Shown one piece after another: positions 36,787 through 44,894 of a DNA stretch of 64,000 nt. The translations under genes and the position numbers were made by a program. The DNA is taken from assembly GCA_024640255.1 (NCBI GenBank), contig JAHEFI010000001.1, positions 124,001-188,000 of the forward strand, in the 5' to 3' direction. Source of the DNA: Bacteroidota bacterium (GTDB lineage Bacteria > Bacteroidota > Bacteroidia > Chitinophagales > Chitinophagaceae). Under the pieces are notes generated by a model, which was not told the origin of the DNA, did not search any database, and saw nothing but the letters and a program-made list of their open reading frames with translations. Every line of letters begins with the position of its first letter. Within the stretch, counting starts at the first letter, position 1.

Positions 36787-38043
36787 CTATTTATTTGAGG
36801 CAGTAAATTCAATTTTTTGAGTTGCGTCAATCTTGAGCCAAACAAAGGCGCCAAGCATTACCATCACCCCTATAAAAAGTACAGGTAAGTAATAGCCAAA
36901 ATTAGAAGCCAGGTAGCCAAACAAAATGGTACTAAAATATGCACCCGTTAATCCTGCGCTATTCATTGATCCTGAGACAGTTCCGCTCTTGTCACCCCCT
37001 AAATCCATGGCAACTGCCCAAGCAACGGGAGCTGTAAGGTCCATAAAAGCCATTCCAATAGCTAATCCAATGATTGCCAACATATTATCAGTAACCAGAG
37101 AGGCAGAAATAATACAAATGCCTGATACAAATAAGCCTACCATTGGAACAATTCTTCGACCCCATTTCTTTCCCCATTTTAAACAGGCTTTATCGCTTAA
37201 CCATCCACCTATAAAGCAACCCAATGCTGCTAATAAATAAGGAACAGAAGAAGCCCACATTAATGCATCAGCAGAAATATTTCTTCCTTTTTGTAAATAG
37301 GTATGAAACCAGCTTTGAAAAAAATAAGCACCTATTGCATAACACACATACATGATTAATAAGTAGCCTAAATTTTTATTCTTGAATCCAGATAAGAAAG
37401 AAGTTTTTTCCTTGCAGTTATCTGTATTTAATTCTCTATGTGTATGTATAAAATTTAATTCTTCTTTACTGATAGAATTACTTTGAGCAGGTTCTTCTTT
37501 ATGCCAAAAAATCCAAAACAAAGTCCATAGTATTCCTACAAATCCTAAAATATAAAAACTAGTATGCCAAGAATATTTTTGTTGAATAGGTAATACAACA
37601 AAAGGAGTCAATGCTGCGCCTAATCTTGAAGCGCCCCATATCACTGCTTGTGCGCGTCCTCTTTCAAATGCAGGAAACCATTTTGCTAACACAATAGAAG
37701 TGTTTGGATAAGCTCCTGCTTCTCCCATGCCAAATAAAAATCTTACTAATAGCAACATTAAAAATCCATTCGCGAATCCTGTAAGTATGGTAAACAATGA
37801 CCACCAAAGTACAACGCGAATTAAAATTTTCTTTCCACCAAATTTGTCTCCCAACCATCCTGTTGGAATTTCAAATGCTGCATAAGCAATGGTAAACATA
37901 CCTAGTATCCATCCCCATTGATTAATACTAATATGCAAGTCGTCCATGATGGATGCACTTGCAGAAGATAAAGCGATTCTATCCAAGAATGTAATCATGG
38001 ACAGAATCGCTAATACTAATAATACCTGGTATCTCTTCTTCAC
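36787..38043 (-). CDS. MFS transporter (anion:cation symporter/hexuronate type)
   Basis: A 418-residue transporter with twelve hydrophobic helices. The first helix ends FLDRIALSSA, the pattern of the ACS family (ExuT, GudP-like), and the loop 2-3 motif GWLGDKFGGKK is present; loop 8-9 reads GGWLSDKACLKWGKKWGRR. The start is GTG at 38043; the next Met (residue 16) lies inside helix 1. Substrates of this family are sugar acids such as glucuronate, galactonate or related anions. Placed between a Gfo/Idh gene and the NHL/DUF1553/DUF1501 genes, it probably brings the oxidised sugar product into the cytoplasm. Confidence 0.9.
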   Translation of the reverse strand: MKKRYQVLLVLAILSMITFLDRIALSSASASIMDDLHISINQWGWILGMFTIAYAAFEIPTGWLGDKFGGKKILIRVVLWWSLFTILTGFANGFLMLLLVRFLFGMGEAGAYPNTSIVLAKWFPAFERGRAQAVIWGASRLGAALTPFVVLPIQQKYSWHTSFYILGFVGILWTLFWIFWHKEEPAQSNSISKEELNFIHTHRELNTDNCKEKTSFLSGFKNKNLGYLLIMYVCYAIGAYFFQSWFHTYLQKGRNISADALMWASSVPYLLAALGCFIGGWLSDKACLKWGKKWGRRIVPMVGLFVSGICIISASLVTDNMLAIIGLAIGMAFMDLTAPVAWAVAMDLGGDKSGTVSGSMNSAGLTGAYFSTILFGYLASNFGYYLPVLFIGVMVMLGAFVWLKIDATQKIEFTASNK

Positions 38044-38056
38044 TTAAGTACCTTGA

Positions 38057-39379
38057 TTAATATTTTGTAACACCTGGTATTGCAATAGGGTAGCTACCAT
38101 CAGCGTTTGGAACCACTGGTGGTGTTGCATCCCAAGCGTATACCTTTGGATGAATATCTAAACCAGAATTGATGGCTTTATCCCAATAAACCATTTGTCC
38201 ACTATAAGTAGCCATTCTACCTAAGATAGAAGTCATTGTACTTTTGGCACCATTCTCTGCATCAGCAAATTTGTATTCACCTTTTGCAATGGCTGCAAAT
38301 AATTCATCATGCTCTGTTTGATAAGGATTGTTTTCTTTCTTAGTATCATACTGATAAATAATTTTACCACTATGATCTTTTATATTTGCTGCTCCGCAAG
38401 CTATTCTTCCTTTTGTTCCAATAAACAATTCATCCACTCTACTCATAGTGCCAGGCATATGTCTACACTGACTATTTAAAATAGAGCCATCTGCATATTC
38501 AAATTCTACAAAGTGGTGGTCAAAAATTTCTCCATGCTCTTTACTTGTTCTAACCTGTCTTCCACCAAAGCCTTGTGCTTTCACTGGATAACCACCTTTG
38601 AACCAATTGATCACATCTAAATTATGAATATGTTGTTCGGTAATATGATCACCACATAACCAATTAAAATAATACCAGTTACGCATTTGGTATTCCATTT
38701 CTGTTTGACCCGCTTTTCTTGGTCTGGTCCAAACGCCATCATTATCCCACCAGGCTTGCATGCTAGTGATATCACCAATCAAATCTTTTCTTTTAAATAA
38801 TTCTCTGTAAGAATTTTGATAATGTCTTTGTAATCCAACTACTACATTTAATTTCTTTTGCTTGGCAATAGCTGCAGTAGCTAATACTTTTTGAACACCT
38901 GCAGGATCCGTTGCTACAGGCTTTTCCATGAATACATGCTTGCCTTGATTAATTGCTTCTTCGAAGTGAATAGGTCTGAAACCCGGAGGGGTAGCTAATA
39001 TTACTACATCGGCTAATGCAATGGCTTTTTTGTATCCATCAAATCCAGTAAATTTTCTTTCTTCTGGAACATCTAATCTTTTAGCTAATTCACCAATACT
39101 ATTATTAATTTCTTCTGTTAATGCTTTATGGCAATTATCTAGATTGTCTTTGAATGCATCACACATTGCCACAATTTTTACATTTTGTTTACTTGACAAT
39201 GCTTGCATGGCTGCGCCGGTGCCTCGTCCACCACAGCCAACTACTGCTACTTTAATGGTGTCTTCTGCACCAGAAAAAAAGTTTGCTTTGGATAAAAGCG
39301 GAGCTGTCATTAATCCGCCAGCCATTAAGCTGCTATTAATTACAAAATCTCTTCTTGATTCATTGTTTAGGTTTTTCAT
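38057..39379 (-). CDS. Gfo/Idh/MocA-family oxidoreductase, Tat-like signal
   Basis: A 440-residue protein with an N-terminal signal of Tat type (ESRRDFVINSSLMAGGLM). The NAD(P) fold starts VAVVGCGGRGTGAAM, the family lysine motif is FMEKPVATDP, and the C-terminal domain carries HITEQHIHNLDVINW with histidines placed for catalysis. It lies 13 bases upstream of the MFS gene and 10 bases after the SUMF1-fold gene; AAAACGATTG fills this last gap. The likely role is periplasmic oxidation or epimerisation of a sugar using a tightly held nucleotide. Confidence 0.9.
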   Translation of the reverse strand: MKNLNNESRRDFVINSSLMAGGLMTAPLLSKANFFSGAEDTIKVAVVGCGGRGTGAAMQALSSKQNVKIVAMCDAFKDNLDNCHKALTEEINNSIGELAKRLDVPEERKFTGFDGYKKAIALADVVILATPPGFRPIHFEEAINQGKHVFMEKPVATDPAGVQKVLATAAIAKQKKLNVVVGLQRHYQNSYRELFKRKDLIGDITSMQAWWDNDGVWTRPRKAGQTEMEYQMRNWYYFNWLCGDHITEQHIHNLDVINWFKGGYPVKAQGFGGRQVRTSKEHGEIFDHHFVEFEYADGSILNSQCRHMPGTMSRVDELFIGTKGRIACGAANIKDHSGKIIYQYDTKKENNPYQTEHDELFAAIAKGEYKFADAENGAKSTMTSILGRMATYSGQMVYWDKAINSGLDIHPKVYAWDATPPVVPNADGSYPIAIPGVTKY

Positions 39380-39380
39380 A

Positions 39381-39390
39381 CAATCGTTTT
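39381..39390 (-). promoter_or_regulatory. AAAACGATTG motif in the SUMF1-Gfo/Idh gap
   Basis: Minus-strand AAAACGATTG fills the gap between the SUMF1 stop and the Gfo/Idh ATG, one base before the ATG. Identical to 40297-40306 and 23527-23536. Could be a translation-level element or an operator; unknown. Confidence 0.3.
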
Positions 39391-40292
39391 TATAAGTGAA
39401 TATAGTTATTGAAAAATTGTTTTACTTCTTCTTCTGTTGGTTGCTTTTTTGGTCTTACTAATCTAAAGCCCACTTGTTTAGCTTCTGTTAACCACCATTT
39501 ACTTTTAGGAATTTGTGGATCGCGTCTATTCCAAATAGGATCTGAGTGAAATCTTTCTGCAGATTTTAATTGCAAAGCATTGTCTAAAAAGCTACCTCCT
39601 TTTAATACTTTAGGATATTTTGCACTATTGGCTGCAATCATAGGATCCTTTGTGGACATGGTTTCTATGCTATTTTCTGAATAATGATCTAATGTCCATT
39701 CTAGCATATTACCAAGTATATCATATAGGCCCCAAGCATTTGCTTGCTTTTGTCCCACTTTATGATATACTTCTTTACTATTTTTTTGATACCATGCATA
39801 TTTATCTAAGAGTGCAACATTATTTCCAAAAAAATATTGCGTGTTGCTACCCGCTTTGCAAGCGTATTCCCATTCTGCTTCTGTAGGTAATCTATAGAAT
39901 ACTTTTGTTTTTTCGTATAACCATTTGCAATACATTAATGCAGACAACTGAGACATACTGTTAGCAGGATAACCACCTTCTTTGCCCATGCCCCATGAAA
40001 GATCTACATATTGTGGACTAGGTCTAGTGATGGCATCTATCTTTGAATTTTGACTCGTTTTCTCGTCCTTTAAAAAAACATCAAACTCATCTCTGGTTAC
40101 TTCAAATGCACCCATCCAAAATTCACTTAGTGCTATTTGTTTATTACCCATGGTAAAACTACCTGCAGGAATGGGCACCATTTTAAAATATAAATTAGAT
40201 CCGGGAATTAATTGCTTATAGCTACTGAACTCTTGTGCAACAATTTCATTCAATGAAGTGAATAGGAATAAATAGAGAAAAATTTTTTTCAA
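39390..40292 (-). CDS. SUMF1/formylglycine-generating enzyme-fold protein, probably non-catalytic
   Basis: A 300-residue secreted protein with signal MKKIFLYLFLFTSLNEIVAQ, starting at a TTG codon; the next Met lies after the signal peptide, so TTG is required. The FGE-sulfatase fold is clear: MVPIPAGSFTMGNKQ, WMGAFEVTRDEF, RLPTEAEWEYACKAG, GLYDILGNMLEWTLD and the final GFRLVRP. The two active-site cysteines of true formylglycine-generating enzymes, normally just after the RGGS motif, are missing (LKGGSFLDNALQLKSAERF), and no sulfatase is nearby. It is therefore more like the GldJ/GldK or other binding members of the fold. It belongs to the same gene run as the Gfo/Idh gene. Confidence 0.88.
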   Translation of the reverse strand: MKKIFLYLFLFTSLNEIVAQEFSSYKQLIPGSNLYFKMVPIPAGSFTMGNKQIALSEFWMGAFEVTRDEFDVFLKDEKTSQNSKIDAITRPSPQYVDLSWGMGKEGGYPANSMSQLSALMYCKWLYEKTKVFYRLPTEAEWEYACKAGSNTQYFFGNNVALLDKYAWYQKNSKEVYHKVGQKQANAWGLYDILGNMLEWTLDHYSENSIETMSTKDPMIAANSAKYPKVLKGGSFLDNALQLKSAERFHSDPIWNRRDPQIPKSKWWLTEAKQVGFRLVRPKKQPTEEEVKQFFNNYIHL

Positions 40293-40296
40293 TAGC

Positions 40297-40306
40297 CAAT
40301 CGTTTT
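40297..40306 (-). promoter_or_regulatory. AAAACGATTG motif before the SUMF1 gene
   Basis: Minus-strand AAAACGATTG is four bases before the TTG start at 40292. Second of three perfect copies of the motif close to start codons in the window. Confidence 0.3.
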
Positions 40307-40329
40307 GAATCTTTAAGTTAATTAAAATT

Positions 40330-41334
40330 CTAATTCAAAAAGGCATTAAAGTTCTTGGATGAATAATATTGAATGTATTTATCTTTTTGAATTGCAATTA
40401 AGACGGCAGCATTATATTGATTAACCAATGTAAGGGCGTCTTTAACAGATAAAACACTACAAGCAGTAGAAAGCCAATCTGCGATGGTCCCATCGGTAGC
40501 TATAACCGTTACATTTTTTGGGGTTTCAATGCCATAGCCCGTAAGTGGATTGATGATATGAGAATATCTATGTCCTTTATAGATAAAAAATTGGTAAGCG
40601 TCCCCACTTGTTGCAACTGCATGATTACTAAGGGTTAATGTCTTATTGATGGCTTTGTTTTTCTCTCTTATTTGATTAATTCCAATGGTCCAAGACTGAT
40701 TTTTGGGCGATAGGGTAACAATCTTTCCACCTGCATCTATCATCGCATAAATAACACCTTTGCTTTTTAAAAAGTTAATTGCTTTTTGAGCAATAAATCC
40801 TTTTCCAAGACTACCCAAATCTAGCCTCATTCCAATTGTGGGAATATCAATTTGGTGATGAATGGTGTCAATTTTAATTTGATCAAATTGAATGAATTGT
40901 TGTGCTTTTTTAATTTCCATTTTATTGGGAAATATTTTTTGCTGTCTTGCATTTCTCCATAATACACTAAGTGGTCCAATGGCAATATTATATGCGCCCC
41001 TTGTTTGATAATAAGCTTTTTGTGCTATTACCAATATCTCTTCCAAGATTGGACTGATAGGTTGTAAGCCTTTGCCAGCATGTTCATTGATCCAACTTAA
41101 TTCACTGGTTTTATCGTAATCACTTAATATATGATTGAGTGAATCAATATAGGAGAAGGTAGCTACTGCAAGTTGTGTGGAATATACACTATCTATTTCC
41201 TTGCTTGTTGAAGCAATCGTTAATTTCAAGGGAGAACCCATTTTGTCGGCGTAAAAACTAAATTTCTGATACTGAGCATTCACAAATTGGGTAAATGAAA
41301 GCATGAAAAGTAAGGGTAAAAGAAATTTATTCAA
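40330..41334 (-). CDS. apbE: FAD:protein FMN transferase (ApbE family)
   Basis: A 334-residue secreted protein (MNKFLLPLLFMLSFTQFVNAQ), starting at TTG; the next Met would break the signal peptide. ApbE motifs are present in order: MGSPLKL (substrate loop), LDLGSLGKGFIAQKA, ATSGDAYQFF, YSHIINPLTG and ADWLSTACSVL, the last holding the Mg2+/FAD aspartate and threonine. ApbE attaches FMN covalently to threonine in periplasmic acceptor proteins. No Na+-NQR or Rnf gene is in view, so the acceptor is either elsewhere or one of the redox proteins of this run. It is the first gene of the minus-strand set ending at 29733. Confidence 0.9.
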   Translation of the reverse strand: MNKFLLPLLFMLSFTQFVNAQYQKFSFYADKMGSPLKLTIASTSKEIDSVYSTQLAVATFSYIDSLNHILSDYDKTSELSWINEHAGKGLQPISPILEEILVIAQKAYYQTRGAYNIAIGPLSVLWRNARQQKIFPNKMEIKKAQQFIQFDQIKIDTIHHQIDIPTIGMRLDLGSLGKGFIAQKAINFLKSKGVIYAMIDAGGKIVTLSPKNQSWTIGINQIREKNKAINKTLTLSNHAVATSGDAYQFFIYKGHRYSHIINPLTGYGIETPKNVTVIATDGTIADWLSTACSVLSVKDALTLVNQYNAAVLIAIQKDKYIQYYSSKNFNAFLN

Positions 41335-41385
41335 GTTGTTCTTCTAATTAGTTATACTTAAATTTAAGGAATTAAAATGTAAAGC

Positions 41386-42297
41386 ATGGAACGTCGCAAT
41401 TTCTTAAAACAAAATTTAATGGCATCAGGTGCCTTATTAAGTACTAATGCATTTGCCCATACTACAAATTCTGTTTCGGCTGAATCTAGTTTTAAATTAA
41501 ACTACGGTATTCATGATGGTATGTTTAGAGCACATGCTGGAGATGATTTTATAGAACAAATAAAATTCGCTCATAGCATGGGCTTTAGAGCGATTGAAGA
41601 TAATGGCATGATGGGAAGAACGCCCGCTATGCAAGAAAAAATTGGCAATACACTTTCTAGCCTTGGCATGTCGATGGGTGTTTTTGTAATTAGTTTTGAT
41701 AACTGGCCATTAAGTGTTTCTATGACTAGTGGAGATAAGACTTGGAGAAAGAAATTTGTTGACTTTTGTACAGAATCGGTGAATGTTGCTAAAAGATGTA
41801 ATGCTAAATATATGACCGTGGTTCCTGGAAATTACGATCATTCAAAATCATTGGATATGCAATTGGCTAATGTTTTAGAAGCATTAAGACCTGGTGTTGA
41901 AATTTTAGAAAAAAATAATTTAGTGATGGTATTAGAACCATTGAGTGATACACCAGAATTATTTTTAAGACATTCTGATCAAACTTATGCTATTTGTAAA
42001 GCAATGAATAGTAGTGCATGTAAAATATTATTTGACATGTACCATATGCAAAGAAATGAAGGAAATATTATTGCTAACATAGATAAATGTTGGGACGAAA
42101 TTGGTTATTTCCAAATTGGAGATAATCCAGGAAGAAAAGAACCAGGTACTGGAGAGATGAATTATAAAAACATTTTCCAACACATTCACCAAAAAGGGTA
42201 CAAAGGAGTGATGGGAATGGAACATGGTACTGCAGGTGCAGGTAAGGAAGGAGAATTAGCATTAATAAAAGCTTATAGAGAAGCAGACAGTTTCTAA
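41386..42297 (+). CDS. Hydroxypyruvate isomerase-like TIM-barrel protein, Tat-like signal
   Basis: A 303-residue xylose isomerase-like TIM-barrel protein with a twin-arginine-type signal (ERRNFLKQNLMASGALL). Metal-site residues follow the family pattern: MVLEPLSD (Glu about 185), ILFDMYHMQ (Asp about 215, His 218), FQIGDNPGR (about 240) and GVMGMEHG at the end. The YGIHDGMF start and NPGRKEPGTGE segment resemble hydroxypyruvate isomerase (Hyi/OtnI). It is divergent from apbE (51 bases between starts) and 31 bases upstream of the alpha-L-fucosidase. A role in sugar or keto-sugar metabolism in the periplasm is likely. Confidence 0.88.
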   Translation: MERRNFLKQNLMASGALLSTNAFAHTTNSVSAESSFKLNYGIHDGMFRAHAGDDFIEQIKFAHSMGFRAIEDNGMMGRTPAMQEKIGNTLSSLGMSMGVFVISFDNWPLSVSMTSGDKTWRKKFVDFCTESVNVAKRCNAKYMTVVPGNYDHSKSLDMQLANVLEALRPGVEILEKNNLVMVLEPLSDTPELFLRHSDQTYAICKAMNSSACKILFDMYHMQRNEGNIIANIDKCWDEIGYFQIGDNPGRKEPGTGEMNYKNIFQHIHQKGYKGVMGMEHGTAGAGKEGELALIKAYREADSF

Positions 42298-42328
42298 CAA
42301 CCTATCTAATTATTATTAATTGAATTAT

Positions 42329-43792
42329 ATGAAAAAAATTATTGTAGCCATTGTATTATTAGTTGCTTTTACACAAGCCAATGCACAAAAAAAGTATGAA
42401 GCCAATTGGGAATCTTTAAATACTAGAAAAATTCCAGCTTGGTTTAATCAAGATAAGTTTGGCATTTTTATACACTGGGGTGTGTATGCAGTTCCTTCTT
42501 ATGCTCCAGCTTGGTCAAATGATGGCTATAGTTATTCTGAATGGTATAGATATAGATTATTTGAAAAGAAAAAAGAGTTTATAGATTTTCATAATAAAAA
42601 TTATGGAAGCAGTTTTGCTTATGAGCAATTTGAACCTATGTTTAAAGCAGAGATGTTTGATCCTGCGCAGTGGGCGGATGTTTTCAAAAAGTCTGGTGCT
42701 AAATATGTGGTGTTAACTTCTAAACACCATGATGGGTATACTTTATGGAATAGCGCAGAAGCAGACAGAGATTGGAATAGACCATGGAATGCAGTAACCG
42801 GAACACCTAAAAGAGATTTATTAGGAGACTTAACAGACGCTGTAAGAAATAGTGGATTAAAAATGGGCTATTATTATTCTTTATACGAATGGTTTAATCC
42901 AATCTGGTTACATGATAAAAAGAAATATGTTGAGAAGCATATGACTCCTCAATTTAAAGATTTGGTTACCAAGTATAAACCCTCTGTCATTTTTTCTGAT
43001 GGAGAATGGGATTTGTCAGACACTGCATGGAAAAGCCCAGAACTATTAGCATGGTTATTTAATGAATCTCCTGTAAAAGATAATGTAGTGGTGAATGATC
43101 GTTGGGGTAATAATACTAGAGAAAAAAATCATGGAGCAATGTATACTACTTCTGAATATGGAAGTGGAATGGATGCAAGTATTATTTGGGAAGAGAGTCA
43201 AGGTATTGGTAGTTCTTATGGATATAATAGAAACGAACAATTAAAAGATTATAAATCTAGCAGAGAATTAATTTTAATGCTAAATGATATTGTTTCAAGA
43301 GGGGGCAATTTCTTATTAGATATTGGCCCAAGTGCTGATGGCAATATCCCTGTGATTTTACAACAAAGACTAACTGATATTGGTGATTGGTTAGCCATTA
43401 ATGGAGAAGCGATTTATGGAACAACGGCTCATAAAAAACCTGCGCAATGGACATTGGGTAAAATGCCTGTAAAGAAATCTGCAAGTTTTATGGCAGATTA
43501 TAAAGTGGCTAAATTAGTAGTCCCTAAAAAAGATAGCGCTTATATAGAAAGCTTCTTCACTAAAAAAGGAGATGATTTGTATTGCATCTTGCCAAATTAT
43601 CAAAGTAGTATTACTATTAGAGATATCGCAACAACAGCTTCATCAGAAATTAGCATTTTAGGAACCAATAACAAACCTAGCTTTAAAAGAAAAGCCGATG
43701 GCTTGGCGATTGATTTATCTAACTTACATCCAGGAGATATAAGTGCTTCTGGTATTTTGGTAATAAAGATATCGAATATTAAAAACGAGTAA
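42329..43792 (+). CDS. GH29 alpha-L-fucosidase, secreted
   Basis: I start at the ATG at 42329 (487 aa, signal MKKIIVAIVLLVAFTQANAQ). GH29 landmarks are all there: FGIFIHWGVYAVPSYAP, EWYRYR, SKHHDGYTLW (HHDG 133-136), TPKRDLLGDL and the nucleophile region PSVIFSDGEWD with D224. The acid/base residue is less conserved in GH29 and cannot be fixed by eye. The enzyme hydrolyses terminal alpha-L-fucose from glycans with retention. It is probably cotranscribed with the isomerase-like gene, and ends against the convergent AlkB-like gene with no bases between. Confidence 0.93.
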   Translation: MKKIIVAIVLLVAFTQANAQKKYEANWESLNTRKIPAWFNQDKFGIFIHWGVYAVPSYAPAWSNDGYSYSEWYRYRLFEKKKEFIDFHNKNYGSSFAYEQFEPMFKAEMFDPAQWADVFKKSGAKYVVLTSKHHDGYTLWNSAEADRDWNRPWNAVTGTPKRDLLGDLTDAVRNSGLKMGYYYSLYEWFNPIWLHDKKKYVEKHMTPQFKDLVTKYKPSVIFSDGEWDLSDTAWKSPELLAWLFNESPVKDNVVVNDRWGNNTREKNHGAMYTTSEYGSGMDASIIWEESQGIGSSYGYNRNEQLKDYKSSRELILMLNDIVSRGGNFLLDIGPSADGNIPVILQQRLTDIGDWLAINGEAIYGTTAHKKPAQWTLGKMPVKKSASFMADYKVAKLVVPKKDSAYIESFFTKKGDDLYCILPNYQSSITIRDIATTASSEISILGTNNKPSFKRKADGLAIDLSNLHPGDISASGILVIKISNIKNE

Positions 43793-44848
43793 TTAAATTT
43801 TAATTCCCTGTTTTTTTATTTCTGCGTGCATTACTTTAAACCATAATGGTGGTACTAGAGAAAGCAAGATCATTCCTGGATAGCCAGTAGGCATTTGAGG
43901 AGCATTATCCATATGTCTTAATATTTGGTATTTTCTTGAAGCCAAATAATGATGATCACTATGTCTACTAAGTTCAAATAGCATTAATCTTCCAATTACA
44001 TGATTGCTATTCCAGCTATGGTGTGGTTGAACTCTTTCATAATTGTCTTCACTGGTTTTATTTCTACTTAAACCATAATGCTCAATATAATTAACGGTTT
44101 CTAAAAGCATACCACCAATTAATGCAGCGATGACAAATAATAAAGTCACTTTAGCTCCCCAAAACCAATAAATTCCGAATACAAAAGCTGCTTGAATAAT
44201 TTGAAATTGTAACATTTCATTTTGTAAAGAGAAAGCAGATTTACCTTTTTTCTCCAAAGCCTTAGCTGCAATATGCCATGCACTCATATAAGTACCCATT
44301 AATGTTTGAGGCCAAAATGCATAAAGCGATTGATTTAATTTAGCAGAACTTGGATCACCAGGTGTAGCAACATGTTTGTGATGACCTTGATTGTGATCAA
44401 TATAAAAATGCATATACAAACTAGTTAACAATAATAACTTTGCTAAAGTTTGTTCAAATTGATTTACTCTATGACCTAATTCATGGGCAACATTAATTCC
44501 AAAAGTGCCACATAGTAAACCCATGGTAATTACTTTTCCAGCTATATCCAAAGAACTAAGTCCTTCAATTGTGATTGCATTGAAAAAACAATACAAAGAA
44601 TAGTATTGCATAATAACCGCTAAATACAAAACCACATCATAGCTTTTATTTTTCTTAGCTAAAGCTTCTTCTACCTCGTCTAAATTTTTTGCATCTGGTT
44701 TTAATAATAGTTCAACTCCTGGAATTACAAAAAAAGTATTCAATAAAGGTAGCCAACACAATATACCATTAGCATTAAAAGCGATCAATGCTAATACATA
44801 CATTATAAAAGGAGTTAGGTACTTAAATGATTTAATGCTTCTTATCAT
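43793..44848 (-). CDS. AlkB-like membrane alkane/fatty acid hydroxylase (di-iron)
   Basis: A 351-residue integral membrane protein with about six helices. All four AlkB histidine signatures are present: HELGHR (122-127), DHNQGHHKHV (151-160), NYIEHYGL (253-260, the AlkB-specific motif) and SRHSDHHYL (294-302). AlkB enzymes hydroxylate the terminal carbon of alkanes or related alkyl chains with rubredoxin as electron donor. No rubredoxin gene or fused domain is seen, so the donor must be elsewhere. The protein is about 50 residues shorter than classical AlkB, and a lipid-modifying role is possible. The gene is single, with a short 46-base divergent gap to the M20 gene. Confidence 0.9.
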   Translation of the reverse strand: MIRSIKSFKYLTPFIMYVLALIAFNANGILCWLPLLNTFFVIPGVELLLKPDAKNLDEVEEALAKKNKSYDVVLYLAVIMQYYSLYCFFNAITIEGLSSLDIAGKVITMGLLCGTFGINVAHELGHRVNQFEQTLAKLLLLTSLYMHFYIDHNQGHHKHVATPGDPSSAKLNQSLYAFWPQTLMGTYMSAWHIAAKALEKKGKSAFSLQNEMLQFQIIQAAFVFGIYWFWGAKVTLLFVIAALIGGMLLETVNYIEHYGLSRNKTSEDNYERVQPHHSWNSNHVIGRLMLFELSRHSDHHYLASRKYQILRHMDNAPQMPTGYPGMILLSLVPPLWFKVMHAEIKKQGIKI

Positions 44849-44894
44849 GCTATTAAGTTAGACAAATTTTGTAATTTCCATAAAATTTAATTCT

